A stretch of 64,000 bases of DNA from Streptomyces rimosus (lineage in GTDB: Bacteria > Actinomycetota > Actinomycetes > Streptomycetales > Streptomycetaceae), in assembly GCF_008704655.1 (NCBI RefSeq), contig NZ_CP023688.1:7818501-7882500 (forward strand), written 5' to 3'. Shown here one piece after another: positions 29,443-38,933 of this stretch. Made by a program: the position numbers and the translations under genes. A model generated the notes under the pieces. It did not search any database. It was not told where the DNA came from and saw nothing but the letters and a program-made list of their open reading frames with translations. Every line of letters starts with the position of its first letter. Position 1 is the stretch's first letter.

Positions 29443-29600
29443 GGCGGGCGAGCAGCGGTATACCGCCGTCGGCGGCGGTCGTCCTCGTGTCCACGAGTGG
29501 CGGCCCCCTTTCCGGCACCGGTGTCCCCGTTGTTCCGTTCCCGTTTTCCTGTCCTTCGTGACAGCCCCGGAGTCCGTGCCTTCACAGGCAGGAGGACCCG

Positions 29601-30728
29601 GTGGCCACCTCAGCTCCCGCCGAGACCGCGGCGATGCGCCGAGCCATCCAGCTTGCCGCCCACGGCCTCGGGCACACCAGCCCCAATCCCGTCGTCGGCT
29701 GTGTCATCCTCGACGCCGCGGGGCACACCGTGGGGGAGGGCTGGCACGAGCGGGCCGGCGGTCCGCACGCCGAGGTCAACGCGCTGCGCGAGGCGGGCGA
29801 CCGGGCCCGCGGCGGCACCGCCTTCGTCACCCTGGAACCCTGCAACCACACCGGCCGTACGGGACCGTGCGCGCAGGCCCTCATCGAGGCGGGCATCGCC
29901 CGGGTGCACTACGCCGTCCCGGACCCGACCCCCACCGCCACCGGCGGCTCCACCACCCTCGCCGAGGCCGGGATCGAGGTCGAGGGCGGGCTGCTCGCCG
30001 ACGAGGCCGCGGCCGGCAACGAGGCGTGGCTGACCGCCGTACTGCGCCGCCGCCCGTTCGTCCTGTGGAAGTACGCCGCCACCCTCGACGGCCGGATCGC
30101 CGCCGCCGACGGCACCAGCCGCTGGATCAGCTCGGCCGAGTCCCGCGCCGATGTGCACCGGCTGCGGGCCCAGGCGGACGCCGTGATCGTCGGCTCCGGC
30201 ACCGCGCGCGCCGACGACCCGCACCTGGGCGCCAGGATCGCGGGCCTGGCCGACGCCGAGGTCAGCCAGCCGCTGCGGGTCGTGATCGACACCGCCGCCG
30301 CCGTCGTCAAGCCCGGCGCCCGGGTCCTGGACGGCACCGCGCCCACCCTGATCGCGGTCGCCGAGGACGCCGACGCCGGCCACCTCGAAGGACTCGCCCC
30401 GATCGTCCGCCTGCCGCGTACCGCCGCCGGCACCGGACTGCACATTCCCGCCCTGCTCGACGCCCTGTACGCACGCGACGTGCGGTCCGTGCTCCTGGAA
30501 GGCGGTCCGACCCTGGCCGGTTCCTTCCTGGCCGCGCACGCCGTGGACAAGGTCGTCGGCTATCTCGCGCCCGTCCTGCTCGGCGCCGGTCCCGCCGCCC
30601 TCGGCGACGCCGGAATCGGCACGATCGACCAGGCGTTGCGCCTCGATGTGACCGCCACCGACCGGCTCGGCCCCGACCTGCGCATCACCGCCGTACCGGC
30701 CCGCCACGCCCTGAACGAGGAGAACTGA
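29601..30728 (+). CDS. ribD: Bifunctional pyrimidine deaminase/reductase RibD
   Basis: Deaminates 2,5-diamino-6-ribosylaminopyrimidinone phosphate and reduces the ribosyl chain. 375 residues: N-terminal zinc deaminase (HAE at 56-58; Cys81 and Cys90 in EPCNHTGRTGPC) and C-terminal reductase (about 160-370; WKYAATLDGRIAAADGTSRW, LLEGGPTLAGSF). GTG start at 29601 with GGAGGA upstream. First gene of the FMN-riboswitch operon. Confidence 0.97.
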   Translation: MATSAPAETAAMRRAIQLAAHGLGHTSPNPVVGCVILDAAGHTVGEGWHERAGGPHAEVNALREAGDRARGGTAFVTLEPCNHTGRTGPCAQALIEAGIARVHYAVPDPTPTATGGSTTLAEAGIEVEGGLLADEAAAGNEAWLTAVLRRRPFVLWKYAATLDGRIAAADGTSRWISSAESRADVHRLRAQADAVIVGSGTARADDPHLGARIAGLADAEVSQPLRVVIDTAAAVVKPGARVLDGTAPTLIAVAEDADAGHLEGLAPIVRLPRTAAGTGLHIPALLDALYARDVRSVLLEGGPTLAGSFLAAHAVDKVVGYLAPVLLGAGPAALGDAGIGTIDQALRLDVTATDRLGPDLRITAVPARHALNEEN

Positions 30729-30729
30729 C

Positions 30730-31365
30730 GTGTTCACCGGAATCGTCGAAGAACTGGGTGAGGTCGCTGCCGTCGAGCACCTCGGCGACAGCTCCCGGTT
30801 CACCCTGCGCGGCCCGCTCGTCACCCAGGACGCGAAGCACGGCGACTCGATCGCCGTCAACGGCGTCTGCCTGACCGTCGTGGACACCGGCGACGGCACC
30901 TTCACCGCCGATGTGATGGCCGAGACGCTCAACCGCTCCAGCCTCGGCGCCCTCGCCGCCGGCTCCCGCGTCAACCTCGAACGCCCGTTGGCGCTCGGCG
31001 GGCGGCTGGGCGGCCACCTCGTCCAGGGACACGTGGACGGCACCGGCACGATCGTCTCGCGGACGCCCGGCCAGCACTGGGAGATCGTGAAGATCGCGCT
31101 GCCCGCCCACCTCGCCCGCTACGTTGTGGAGAAAGGCTCCATCACCGTCGACGGCGTCAGCCTCACCGTCGTCGACGCGGCCGACGACCACTTCACCATC
31201 AGCCTGATCCCCACCACCCTCGCCCTGACCACCCTCGGCATCAAGCAGCCCGGCGACCCGGTCAACCTGGAGGTCGATGTGCTGGCGAAGTACGTGGAGC
31301 GGCTGCTGGGCCAGGGCCGGAGCACCGGGACGGCCGCCGCTGCCGTGGAAGAGAGCCTGCGGTGA
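30730..31365 (+). CDS. ribE: Riboflavin synthase, alpha subunit
   Basis: Dismutates two 6,7-dimethyl-8-ribityllumazine to riboflavin. 211 residues with the internal duplication of the family: [12 protein letters not shown] and NGVCLTVVD in the first half, [12 protein letters not shown] and [13 protein letters not shown] in the second. GTG start one base after the ribD stop. Overlaps ribM by four bases. Confidence 0.97.
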   Translation: MFTGIVEELGEVAAVEHLGDSSRFTLRGPLVTQDAKHGDSIAVNGVCLTVVDTGDGTFTADVMAETLNRSSLGALAAGSRVNLERPLALGGRLGGHLVQGHVDGTGTIVSRTPGQHWEIVKIALPAHLARYVVEKGSITVDGVSLTVVDAADDHFTISLIPTTLALTTLGIKQPGDPVNLEVDVLAKYVERLLGQGRSTGTAAAAVEESLR

Positions 31366-32015
31366 ACCTCCTCGACTGGCTCAACGGCCCGGCGTTCACC
31401 GCCTTCGGACAGCAGGTCATCTGGTCCGACATGGTCGGCAACAGCATCGGCCTGGCCGCCCTCGCCTTCGGCTGGCGGCGCTCCATATGGACCTGGCCCG
31501 CCCAGTTCCTGTCCGGTCTGATCCTCGTCTCCGCGTACGCCTACGCCCACCTCAGCGGCGGCGTCGGCAAGCAGCTGCTGGTCATCGGCGTGGCGCTGTG
31601 GGGCTGGCGGCAGTGGCAGCGCGGGCGGCGGCAGGCCCAGGACGGCTCCATCGCCGTCCGCTTCGCCACCTGGCGCGAACGGGCCCTGCTCGTCGCGGGC
31701 ACCGCCGCCGGCACCGTCGCCGTCGGCTCGCTGTTCGCCCTCGTACCGCAGCTGTCCTGGAACCCCTGGCCCGACGCGTACATCTTCGTCGGCACCCTGG
31801 CGGCGATGGTCGCCCAGGCCCGCGGCCTGGTCGAGTTCTGGTTCGCCTGGCTGCTCGTCGACATCGTGGGCGTCCCCCTGGCCTTCAGCAGCGGCCTGGC
31901 CTTCTCCGGCCTGGTCTACGTCGTCTATCTCGGCCTCGTCCTGTGGGGCATGCGCGACTGGTGGCTGCGTTCCCGTACGAACCCGCAGCCCGTCCTGGAA
32001 GGAGCGGCGGCATGA
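31362..32015 (+). CDS. ribM: Riboflavin transporter RibM (PnuC family)
   Basis: 217 residues with about seven helices, PnuC fold: [65 protein letters not shown] and [18 protein letters not shown]. PnuC proteins carry nicotinamide mononucleotide or riboside, but the copies inside actinobacterial rib operons (RibM of S. davawensis and C. glutamicum) transport riboflavin and roseoflavin. Four-base overlaps with ribE and ribBA support the riboflavin role. Confidence 0.93.
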   Translation: MNLLDWLNGPAFTAFGQQVIWSDMVGNSIGLAALAFGWRRSIWTWPAQFLSGLILVSAYAYAHLSGGVGKQLLVIGVALWGWRQWQRGRRQAQDGSIAVRFATWRERALLVAGTAAGTVAVGSLFALVPQLSWNPWPDAYIFVGTLAAMVAQARGLVEFWFAWLLVDIVGVPLAFSSGLAFSGLVYVVYLGLVLWGMRDWWLRSRTNPQPVLEGAAA

Positions 32016-33313
32016 CCGCACTGCAGAGCTGGTACGACTCCGAGGACACGGCGGCGCGCGACGCGGCCCTGGCCCTGGACCCCATCGAGCAGGCCGTCGC
32101 GGACATCGCCGCGGGCCGCCCCGTCGTGGTCGTGGACGACGAGAGCCGGGAGAACGAGGGCGACCTCGTGGTGGCCGCCGAACGGGCCACCCCGGAAATC
32201 CTCGCCTTCATGATGAGCGAGTGCCGCGGCCTGATCTGCGCCCCCATGGACGGCGCCGAACTGGACCGCCTGGCGCTGCCGCAGATGGTCGAGCAGAACA
32301 CCGAGTCGATGCGCACCGCGTTCACCGTCTCCGTCGACGCGAGCGCCGCGCACGGCGTCAGCACCGGCATCTCCGCCGCCGACCGCGCCACCACCCTGCG
32401 CCTGCTGGCCTCCGGCGAGGCCGCCCCCGCCGACTTCGTCCGGCCGGGCCACATCTTCCCGCTGCGCGCCCGCGACGGCGGCGTGCTGGAGCGCAACGGC
32501 CACACCGAGGCCGGCGTGGACCTCGCCCGGCTGGCCGGGCTGCGGCCCGCCGCTGCCATCGTCGAGATCGCCGGCGAGGACGGCACGATGCTGCGGCTGC
32601 CCGAGCTGGTGCCGTTCGCCCGCAAGCACGGCCTGTCGATCATCTCCATCGAGGACCTGATCGCCTACCGCAAGAGCTCCGAGCCGACCGTCCGCCGCGA
32701 GGCGACGACCCGGCTGCCCACCCGCTACGGCGAGTTCACCGCGTACGGCTACCGCTCCACCGTCGACGGCGTCGAGCATGTCGCGCTGGTGGCCGGGGAG
32801 ATCGGCGACGGCGAGGACGTCCTCGTACGGGTCCACTCCGAGTGCCTGACCGGCGACATCTTCCACTCGCTGCGCTGCGACTGCGGCCCTCAGCTGGAGG
32901 AGTCGCTGCGGCGCGTGCAGGAGGCGGGCCGCGGCGTGGTGATCTACCTGCGCGGCCACGAGGGGCGCGGCATCGGGCTGCTGTCCAAGCTGCGCGCGTA
33001 CGAGCTCCAGGAGCGCGGCCGCGACACCCTCGACGCCAACCTGGAGCTGGGCCTGCCCGCCGACGCCCGGGACTACGGCGCGGGCGCCCAGGTGCTGGCC
33101 GATCTCGGCGTACGGTCGCTGCGCCTGATGACCAACAACCCGGAGAAGACCGAGGCGCTGGTCCGGCACGGCCTCAAGGTCACCGGCCGCGAGCCGATGC
33201 CCGTCCAGGCGGGCGAGCACAACCTGCGGTACCTGCGCACCAAGCGGGACCGGATGGGGCACGACCTGCCCTGGCTCGACGCGGAACGCGCGTCGGCCTG
33301 CGGCAACCAGTAG
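32012..33313 (+). CDS. ribBA: Bifunctional DHBP synthase / GTP cyclohydrolase II
   Basis: 433 residues. RibB domain (about 20-225): [38 protein letters not shown] and [13 protein letters not shown]. RibA domain (about 235-425): [20 protein letters not shown] with the three zinc cysteines, [20 protein letters not shown] and [12 protein letters not shown]. It makes both riboflavin precursors. Start ATG overlaps the ribM stop. Confidence 0.97.
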   Translation: MTALQSWYDSEDTAARDAALALDPIEQAVADIAAGRPVVVVDDESRENEGDLVVAAERATPEILAFMMSECRGLICAPMDGAELDRLALPQMVEQNTESMRTAFTVSVDASAAHGVSTGISAADRATTLRLLASGEAAPADFVRPGHIFPLRARDGGVLERNGHTEAGVDLARLAGLRPAAAIVEIAGEDGTMLRLPELVPFARKHGLSIISIEDLIAYRKSSEPTVRREATTRLPTRYGEFTAYGYRSTVDGVEHVALVAGEIGDGEDVLVRVHSECLTGDIFHSLRCDCGPQLEESLRRVQEAGRGVVIYLRGHEGRGIGLLSKLRAYELQERGRDTLDANLELGLPADARDYGAGAQVLADLGVRSLRLMTNNPEKTEALVRHGLKVTGREPMPVQAGEHNLRYLRTKRDRMGHDLPWLDAERASACGNQ

Positions 33314-33373
33314 CACCGCGGCCGGACCCCGGCCGTCCCACCCGTTACGTACACGAACACCACGAGGAGAACC

Positions 33374-33859
33374 GTGAGCGGCAAGGGCGCACCCGAACTG
33401 TCCGTGAAGAACTGTGGCGACCTGAGAGTGGCCGTCATCGCCGCCCAGTGGCACGAGAAGGTGATGGACGGCCTGGTCGACGGCGCCCTGCGCGCCCTGT
33501 CCGAGCTGGGCATCGACGAGCCGACGCTGCTGCGCGTGCCCGGCAGCTTCGAGCTGCCGGTGGTCGCCAAGGTGCTGGCCGGCCGGGGCTACGACGCGAT
33601 CGTGGCGCTCGGCGTCGTCATCCGCGGCGGCACCCCGCACTTCGACTACGTCTGCCAGGGCGTCACCCAGGGCCTGACGCAGGTCAGCGTGGACACCGGC
33701 GTACCGATCGGGTTCGGCGTGCTGACCTGCGACACCGAGGAGCAGGCACTGGACCGGGCCGGAATCTTCGGCTCCACCGAGGACAAGGGCCACGAGGCGG
33801 TGACCGCCGCCGTCGCCACCGCCGCGACGCTGCGCACCGTCGCCGAGCCCTGGCGCTGA
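33374..33859 (+). CDS. ribH: 6,7-Dimethyl-8-ribityllumazine synthase
   Basis: 161 residues, GTG start. Lumazine synthase segments: [49 protein letters not shown] (His at the catalytic position) and [16 protein letters not shown]. Forms an icosahedral or pentameric enzyme. Last rib gene; 60 nt after ribBA. Confidence 0.97.
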   Translation: MSGKGAPELSVKNCGDLRVAVIAAQWHEKVMDGLVDGALRALSELGIDEPTLLRVPGSFELPVVAKVLAGRGYDAIVALGVVIRGGTPHFDYVCQGVTQGLTQVSVDTGVPIGFGVLTCDTEEQALDRAGIFGSTEDKGHEAVTAAVATAATLRTVAEPWR

Positions 33860-33894
33860 GCGGCGCCCCGCGACCGCGTAGGGTGGGGCCCATC

Positions 33895-34164
33895 ATGTCC
33901 AAGAAGACGTTCGAGGAGCTGTTCACCGAGCTCCAGCAGAAGGCCGCCGGCGACCCCGCCACCTCCCGCACCGCCGAACTGGTCCAGTCCGGCGTCCATG
34001 CGATCGGCAAGAAGGTCGTCGAGGAGGCCGCCGAGGTGTGGATGGCCGCGGAGTACGAATCCGACGAGGCCGCCGCCGAGGAGATCTCCCAGCTCCTGTA
34101 CCACCTTCAGGTGATGATGGTCGCCAAGGGCCTGACCCTCGACGACGTCTACGCCCACCTCTGA
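33895..34164 (+). CDS. hisE: Phosphoribosyl-ATP pyrophosphatase
   Basis: 89 residues, second step of histidine synthesis. MazG-like fold: [28 protein letters not shown] and [18 protein letters not shown] carry the Glu metal ligands. The start ATG at 33895 lies 35 nt after ribH. Followed by hisG, the actinobacterial hisE-hisG pair. Confidence 0.95.
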   Translation: MSKKTFEELFTELQQKAAGDPATSRTAELVQSGVHAIGKKVVEEAAEVWMAAEYESDEAAAEEISQLLYHLQVMMVAKGLTLDDVYAHL

Positions 34165-34229
34165 GCCGCCCGGCTCGCCCGCACCACCCCCTTTCCCTGT
34201 CATCCCTCGTACGAAGGAAGTCACCTCTC

Positions 34230-35078
34230 ATGCTGCGCATCGCCGTCCCGAACAAGGGTTCACTGTCCGAGCCTGCGTCGGCGATGCTCCATGAGGCCGG
34301 CTACCGCCAGCGCAAGGACCGCAGGGAATTGGTCCTGGTCGACGCGGAGAACGAGGTCGAGTTCTTCTTCCTGCGCCCGCGCGACATCGCGGTCTACGTC
34401 GGCTCCGGCAAGCTGGACATCGGCATCACCGGCCGGGACCTGCTGCTGGACTCCGGCGCGCAGGCCGAGGAGATCATGCAGCTCGGCTTCGCCGGCTCGA
34501 CCTTCCGCTACGCCACCCGCCCGGGCACCGCCAAGGAGGTCACCGACTTCGACGGCATGACGGTCGCCACCTCCTTCTCCGGCCTGGTCACCCAGCACCT
34601 CGCCGACAACGGCGTGAACGCCTCCGTCGTCCACCTGGACGGCGCGGTGGAGACCGCCATCCAGCTCGGCGTCGCCGAGATCATCGCCGATGTGGTGGAG
34701 ACCGGCACCACCCTGCGCAACGCCGGACTGGAGATCATCGGCGAGCCGATCCTGAAGTCCGAGGCGGTCGTCATCCGCGGCAAGGACGCGCCCGGGGACG
34801 ACCCGAAGGTCCGCCAGTTCCTGCGCCGCATGCAGGGCGTCCTGGTCGCCCGGCGCTACGTGATGATGGACTACGACATCCGCGTCGAGCACGTCGAGAA
34901 GGCCGTGGCGCTCACCCCGGGCCTGGAGTCGCCGACCGTCTCCCCGCTGCACCACGAGGGCTGGGTCGCGGTCCGCTCGATGGTCCCCGCCAAGGACGCC
35001 CAGCGCATCATGGACGAGCTGTACGAGCTCGGCGCCCGCGCCATCCTGACCACCGGCATCCACGCCTGCCGCCTCTGA
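34230..35078 (+). CDS. hisG: ATP phosphoribosyltransferase, long form
   Basis: 282 residues; first, feedback-regulated step of histidine synthesis. Catalytic domains show PNKGSLSEPASAML, VYVGSGKLDIGITGRDLL, and the PRPP-binding EIIADVVETGTTLRNAGL. The C-terminal ACT-like regulatory domain (about 205-282, SPTVSPLHHEGWVAVRSMV) makes it the long form inhibited by histidine without HisZ. AAGGAAG precedes the ATG at 34230. Confidence 0.97.
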   Translation: MLRIAVPNKGSLSEPASAMLHEAGYRQRKDRRELVLVDAENEVEFFFLRPRDIAVYVGSGKLDIGITGRDLLLDSGAQAEEIMQLGFAGSTFRYATRPGTAKEVTDFDGMTVATSFSGLVTQHLADNGVNASVVHLDGAVETAIQLGVAEIIADVVETGTTLRNAGLEIIGEPILKSEAVVIRGKDAPGDDPKVRQFLRRMQGVLVARRYVMMDYDIRVEHVEKAVALTPGLESPTVSPLHHEGWVAVRSMVPAKDAQRIMDELYELGARAILTTGIHACRL

Positions 35079-35163
35079 CCCGGCGGCCCGGCCGCCGCCG
35101 ACGGGCGGCGGCCGCCTCCGCCGCCGGCCCGCGCCGGCGGCCCGTACGAAAGAGCCCAGCGAC

Positions 35164-35628
35164 GTGTCCGCGCCCGCATCCGCGCCCCTGCCCGCCCTCC
35201 CGGTGACGTTCCGGCCCGGCCGTACCCGGGCCGTGCTGTACGGCGTCGGCATCGCCCAGCTCGCCGTGCTCACGGTGATCGCCGTGCTGCTGCCGAAGCT
35301 CGGCCCCGGCGAGCGGATCAGCTTCGTGTTCACGGGGCTGATCGTGCTCGGCGTGCTCCTGCTGCTCGCCCGCCCCAAGGTGGTCGCCCACCAGGACGGC
35401 ATCACGGTCGTCAACCTCACCAAGAAGCGCGAGCTGGCCTGGGCCCAGGTGCTGCGCGTCAATCTGCGCCAGGGCGACCCGTGGGTGCACCTCGACCTGG
35501 CGGACGGCACCAGCCTGCCCGCCATGGGCATCCAGCCCGGCATCGCGCGCGACCAGGCGATCCGGGACGCCCGTACGCTCCGGGCGCTCGCCGACAGCCA
35601 CGGCACCGGCAGTCAGCCGGGCAAATGA
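35164..35628 (+). CDS. Small PH-domain membrane protein
   Basis: 154 residues, GTG start. Two hydrophobic helices (about residues 21-41 and 52-66) precede a bacterial PH-like domain (about 70-140: VVAHQDGITVVNLTKKREL, QVLRVNLRQGDPWVHLDL). Such proteins are common next to hisG in streptomycetes; function unknown. The last codons lie in the first copy of a 29-bp duplication. Confidence 0.85.
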   Translation: MSAPASAPLPALPVTFRPGRTRAVLYGVGIAQLAVLTVIAVLLPKLGPGERISFVFTGLIVLGVLLLLARPKVVAHQDGITVVNLTKKRELAWAQVLRVNLRQGDPWVHLDLADGTSLPAMGIQPGIARDQAIRDARTLRALADSHGTGSQPGK

Positions 35629-35667
35629 CCTGCCCGCACAGTCAGCCGGGCGGATGACCTGCCCGCA
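35610..35667. repeat. 29-bp tandem duplication across the PH-protein stop codon
   Basis: Copies at 35610-35638 and 35639-35667 differ at two adjacent bases (AA versus GG). The first includes the stop codon at 35626-35628. Confidence 0.85.
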
Positions 35668-35763
35668 CCGGGGTCCGGCTGATTACCCTGGTGCCCAGGG
35701 CGCGCCCGCGCCCCGCCCCGGCCCGGGGCCCCAGCGACCTGAGGAGTGACTCCCTCCAGCAAT

Positions 35764-35821
35764 GGACGGATCGTCCGGTAGTACCTGCGCCGCCCCTTCC
35801 TCGGAACCCCCGCATACGGGG
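35764..35821 (+). promoter_or_regulatory. Hairpins in the leader of the second CNNM pair
   Basis: GGACG-GAT-CGTCC at 35764-35776 and CCCCG-CATA-CGGGG at 35808-35821 lie 30-90 nt before the CNNM start at 35851, after a GC-only stretch (35700-35745). They could form a metal-sensing or attenuation structure, but I recognise no known riboswitch class. Confidence 0.35.
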
Positions 35822-35850
35822 CACTTCCCCTTCCTGACGGAGGCGGCGGC

Positions 35851-37197
35851 ATGACCGCCAGTCTGCTGCTGCTCGCGGCGGCACTCGTCCTGATCCTCGC
35901 CAACGGCTTCTTCGTCGCCGCCGAATTCGGCCTGGTGACCGTGGAGAAGGCGGAGGCCGAACGGGCCGCCGCCGCGGGCGACCGGCGCGCCCGCACCGTC
36001 GTCTGTGCGCTGCGCGAACTCTCCTTCCAGCTCTCCGGCACCCAGCTCGGCATCACCATCACCTCCCTGGTGGTCGGCATGCTCGCCGAGCCCGCCCTCG
36101 CCCACCTGCTGTCCGGGCCGCTGACCGCCCTCGGGCTGCCGGCCGGCGCCGTACCGGGCATCGCCGTCGTCATCGGGATGCTGCTGGCCTCCGCCGTGCA
36201 GATGGTCCTCGGCGAGCTGGTGCCCAAGAACTGGGCGGTCTCCAAGCCGCTCCAGGTCGCCCGCTTCGTGGCCGGCCCGCAGGGCGCCTTCTCGCGGTTC
36301 TTCCGCCCGGTGATCTCCCTGCTGAACACGGTCGCCAACCGGCTCGTACGGGCCCTGGGCGTGGAGCCGACCGACGAGCTGGCCTCCGCCCGCACCCCCG
36401 GCGAACTGGTCTCGCTCGCCCACCACTCGGCCCGCGCCGGGGTGATCGAGCAGGACACCGCCGACCTGTTCGTGCGCACCCTCTCGCTCGGCGGGCTGAC
36501 CGCCGAGAACGTGATGACCCCGCGGGTACGGGTCAGCGCCCTCCAGGCGTCCGCGACCGCCGAGGACGTCCTCAACCTCACCCGCGCCACCGGCCTGTCC
36601 CGCTTCCCCGTCTACCACACCCGGCTCGACGAGGTCGTGGGCATGGTGCACCTCAAGGACGCCCTCGCGGTGCCCGAGCACGAGCGGCTGCGCACCCCGG
36701 CCGGACGGATCGCCGTACCGCCGCTCCTGGTGCCCGAGACACTGCCGGTGCAGCCGCTGCTGGAGCGGCTGCGCAGCGAACAGCCGATAGCCGTGGTCGT
36801 CGACGAGTACGGCGGCACGGCGGGCGTGGTCACCCTGGAGGACATCGTCGAGGAACTGGTCGGCGAGGTCCGCGACGAGCACGACCGGGCGGCCCTGCCC
36901 GAGCTGGCGCAGGCGCCGCCCGAGGACGGCCGCCCGTCCTGGGACGCGGACGGCGGCTGCCGGGTCGACACGCTGCGCCGGATCGGCCTGGACGCGCCGG
37001 ACGGCCCGTACGAGACCGTGGCCGGACTGGTCGCGCACATACTCGGGCGGGTGCCCGCCCCCGGCGACACCGCCGAACTGGACGGCTGGCGGCTGCGGGT
37101 GCGGCTGGTGTCCCACCACCGTGCCGCACGGGTCCGGATCATACGGACGGCCGGCGCCGCCGCCCCCGCCCCGCTGCTCGCGGAGGTGGCCCGGTGA
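35851..37197 (+). CDS. CNNM/CBS/CorC_HlyC membrane protein (second pair, gene A)
   Basis: 448 residues, paralogous to the product at 8937-10277. CNNM domain with ANGFFVAAEFGLVTVEKAEA, SGTQLGITITSLVVGMLAEP and LGELVPKNWAVSKPL; CBS pair with NVMTPRVRVSAL and VVVDEYGGTAGVVTLEDIVE; C-terminal CorC_HlyC domain. GGAGG precedes the ATG. Overlaps gene B by four bases. Confidence 0.92.
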   Translation: MTASLLLLAAALVLILANGFFVAAEFGLVTVEKAEAERAAAAGDRRARTVVCALRELSFQLSGTQLGITITSLVVGMLAEPALAHLLSGPLTALGLPAGAVPGIAVVIGMLLASAVQMVLGELVPKNWAVSKPLQVARFVAGPQGAFSRFFRPVISLLNTVANRLVRALGVEPTDELASARTPGELVSLAHHSARAGVIEQDTADLFVRTLSLGGLTAENVMTPRVRVSALQASATAEDVLNLTRATGLSRFPVYHTRLDEVVGMVHLKDALAVPEHERLRTPAGRIAVPPLLVPETLPVQPLLERLRSEQPIAVVVDEYGGTAGVVTLEDIVEELVGEVRDEHDRAALPELAQAPPEDGRPSWDADGGCRVDTLRRIGLDAPDGPYETVAGLVAHILGRVPAPGDTAELDGWRLRVRLVSHHRAARVRIIRTAGAAAPAPLLAEVAR

Positions 37198-38369
37198 GTT
37201 TCCTGCAGCTGCTGTTCGCCGCCTTCCTGGTCCTGGTCAACGGCTTCTTCGTGGGCGCCGAGTTCGCGCTCGTCTCGGTGCGCCGCAGCCAGATCGAGCC
37301 GCTGGCCACCGAGGGCTCCAAGCGGGCCCGCAAGGTGCTGCACGGCCTGGAGAACCTGCCGCAGATGATGGCGGCGGCCCAGTTCGGCATCACCGTCTGC
37401 TCCCTGACGCTCGGCGCGGTCGCCGAACCGACCGTCGCCCGCCTCCTGGAGCCCCTCTTCCACGCGGCGCATCTGCCCGCGCCGCTGATCCACCCGCTCG
37501 GCTACGTCATCGCCCTGGCCGCGGTGGTCTTCCTCCACCTCGTCATCGGCGAGATGGTGCCGAAGAACCTGGCGATGGCCGCGCCGGAGAAGACCGCGCT
37601 GTGGTTCAGCCCGGGCCTGGTCGCCTTCGCCCGGCTGTGCCGCCCGGTCACCGCCCTGCTCGGGGCGTGCGCGCGCGGTGTGCTGCGGCTGTTCCGCGTC
37701 GAGCCGAAGGACGAGGTCGAGGCGGTCTTCACGAGCGAACAGCTCACCCACCTCGTCGAGGACTCCAAGCAGGCCGGGCTGCTGGCCCCCGCCGAGCAGG
37801 AGCGCCTGTCCGACGCGCTGGAGCTGGGCAGCCGCCCGGTCACCGACGTGCTCCTGGATCCGGCCGGGCTGGTGACGGTCGATCCGGCGGTCACCCCGCG
37901 CCAGGTCGAGGAGCTGACCGTCAAGACCGGCTACTCCCGCTTCCCGGTGTCCGCGCCTGGCGGCGCGTACATGGGCTACCTGCACGTCAAGGACGTACTG
38001 GACCTGGAGGAGGGCGACCGTGCGGTGCCGCAGCACATCTGGCACCCGATGACGACGCTGCGCGCCGAACTCCCCCTGGACGACGCGCTGACCGCGATGC
38101 GCCGGTCCGCCTCCCACCTGGCCGCCGTCGCCGACGCGACCGGGCGGGTACTCGGCCTGGTGGCGCTGGAGGACGTACTGGAGAAGCTGGTGGGGGAGGT
38201 GCGCGATCCGGCGCACCGGCAGGAGGACCTGGTGCCCGTGGCGGCGTTCGGCGCGCAGGGCACCCGGGTGCCCGAGGTGCCGGGGCTCACCGGTACGCCG
38301 GGGGACCGGCTGTCCGGGCCGCGGAGCGAGCCGGGCCCGGCCCGGGACGACCGGGCGCTGGCGGGCTGA
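37194..38369 (+). CDS. CNNM/CBS membrane protein (second pair, gene B)
   Basis: 391 residues, paralogous to the product at 10274-11326. NGFFVGAEFALVSVRRSQIE, AAQFGITVCSLTLGAVAEP and IGEMVPKNLAMAAPEK mark the CNNM domain; the CBS pair ends with VLGLVALEDVLEKLVGEV. The tail (about 345-391) is longer than in the first pair and polar. GTG start overlapping gene A. Confidence 0.9.
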   Translation: MSFLQLLFAAFLVLVNGFFVGAEFALVSVRRSQIEPLATEGSKRARKVLHGLENLPQMMAAAQFGITVCSLTLGAVAEPTVARLLEPLFHAAHLPAPLIHPLGYVIALAAVVFLHLVIGEMVPKNLAMAAPEKTALWFSPGLVAFARLCRPVTALLGACARGVLRLFRVEPKDEVEAVFTSEQLTHLVEDSKQAGLLAPAEQERLSDALELGSRPVTDVLLDPAGLVTVDPAVTPRQVEELTVKTGYSRFPVSAPGGAYMGYLHVKDVLDLEEGDRAVPQHIWHPMTTLRAELPLDDALTAMRRSASHLAAVADATGRVLGLVALEDVLEKLVGEVRDPAHRQEDLVPVAAFGAQGTRVPEVPGLTGTPGDRLSGPRSEPGPARDDRALAG

Positions 38370-38414
38370 AAACGCCCGTGACGTATGGGGTGAGCCCGCG
38401 GCCGGTCCGCGGGC

Positions 38415-38852
38415 TCACGCCGTTTCCGGCCAGTCCCAGCCGAGCTGCGCGAACATGCCCAGCCGGTCGCTGACCGCCCGGATCTCCGTGATCTTCCCGG
38501 CCCGTACGGTGAAGATCCATATCTGCTCCACCGCGAACCGCCGTCCGGTGGGCCGCGGCATCCGCGGATGTGCCCCCGTGTGCACCCCGCTGACCAGCAG
38601 CCGGGCCACCACCCGGTCGCCCTCCGCGATCAGCTCGCGCGGCTCCATCCGCGCTTCGGAGAAGGCGTCGAGCTGCTGCCGGAAGCCGTCGAAGGCGGCG
38701 CCCGGTGCGTCCGGCTCGCCATGGATGATCTTGTTGTGGTCGATCACGTCCGCCGCCAGGTACCTCGGCAGATCCGCCGTCCGCCGTGCGCTGATCGCCG
38801 CGAACAGGCCGGTGACGAGCTGCTTGTTCCGCTCGGTGCGGGTCGCGTCCAT
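38415..38852 (-). CDS. NTF2-like (SnoaL-type ester cyclase) protein
   Basis: 145 residues with the cone fold of SnoaL-like proteins: NKQLVTGLFAAISARRTADL, YLAADVIDHNKIIHG, GDRVVARLLVSGVHTG, FAVEQIWIFTVRAGKITEI. His and Asp residues in the pocket could act in cyclisation, hydrolysis or isomerisation; no polyketide genes are nearby, so it is probably a stand-alone enzyme. Divergent from a TetR regulator with twin operators between. Confidence 0.85.
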   Translation of the reverse strand: MDATRTERNKQLVTGLFAAISARRTADLPRYLAADVIDHNKIIHGEPDAPGAAFDGFRQQLDAFSEARMEPRELIAEGDRVVARLLVSGVHTGAHPRMPRPTGRRFAVEQIWIFTVRAGKITEIRAVSDRLGMFAQLGWDWPETA

Positions 38853-38869
38853 GGTGCCGTTCCTCTTTT

Positions 38870-38919
38870 CTTACGGTGTAAGTGGCGGGCTGCCCGGTAG
38901 AATCGCCTTACGTCGTAAG
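38870..38919. promoter_or_regulatory. Twin TetR operators CTTAC-N3-GTAAG with a -10 between
   Basis: CTTACGGTGTAAG (38870-38882) and CTTACGTCGTAAG (38907-38919) are perfect dyads with centres 37 bp apart in the 81-bp divergent gap. TAGAAT at 38898-38903 is a good -10 for the TetR gene, so the repressor probably controls itself and its neighbour. Confidence 0.8.
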
Positions 38920-38933
38920 AAAGTCAAGGAGGG

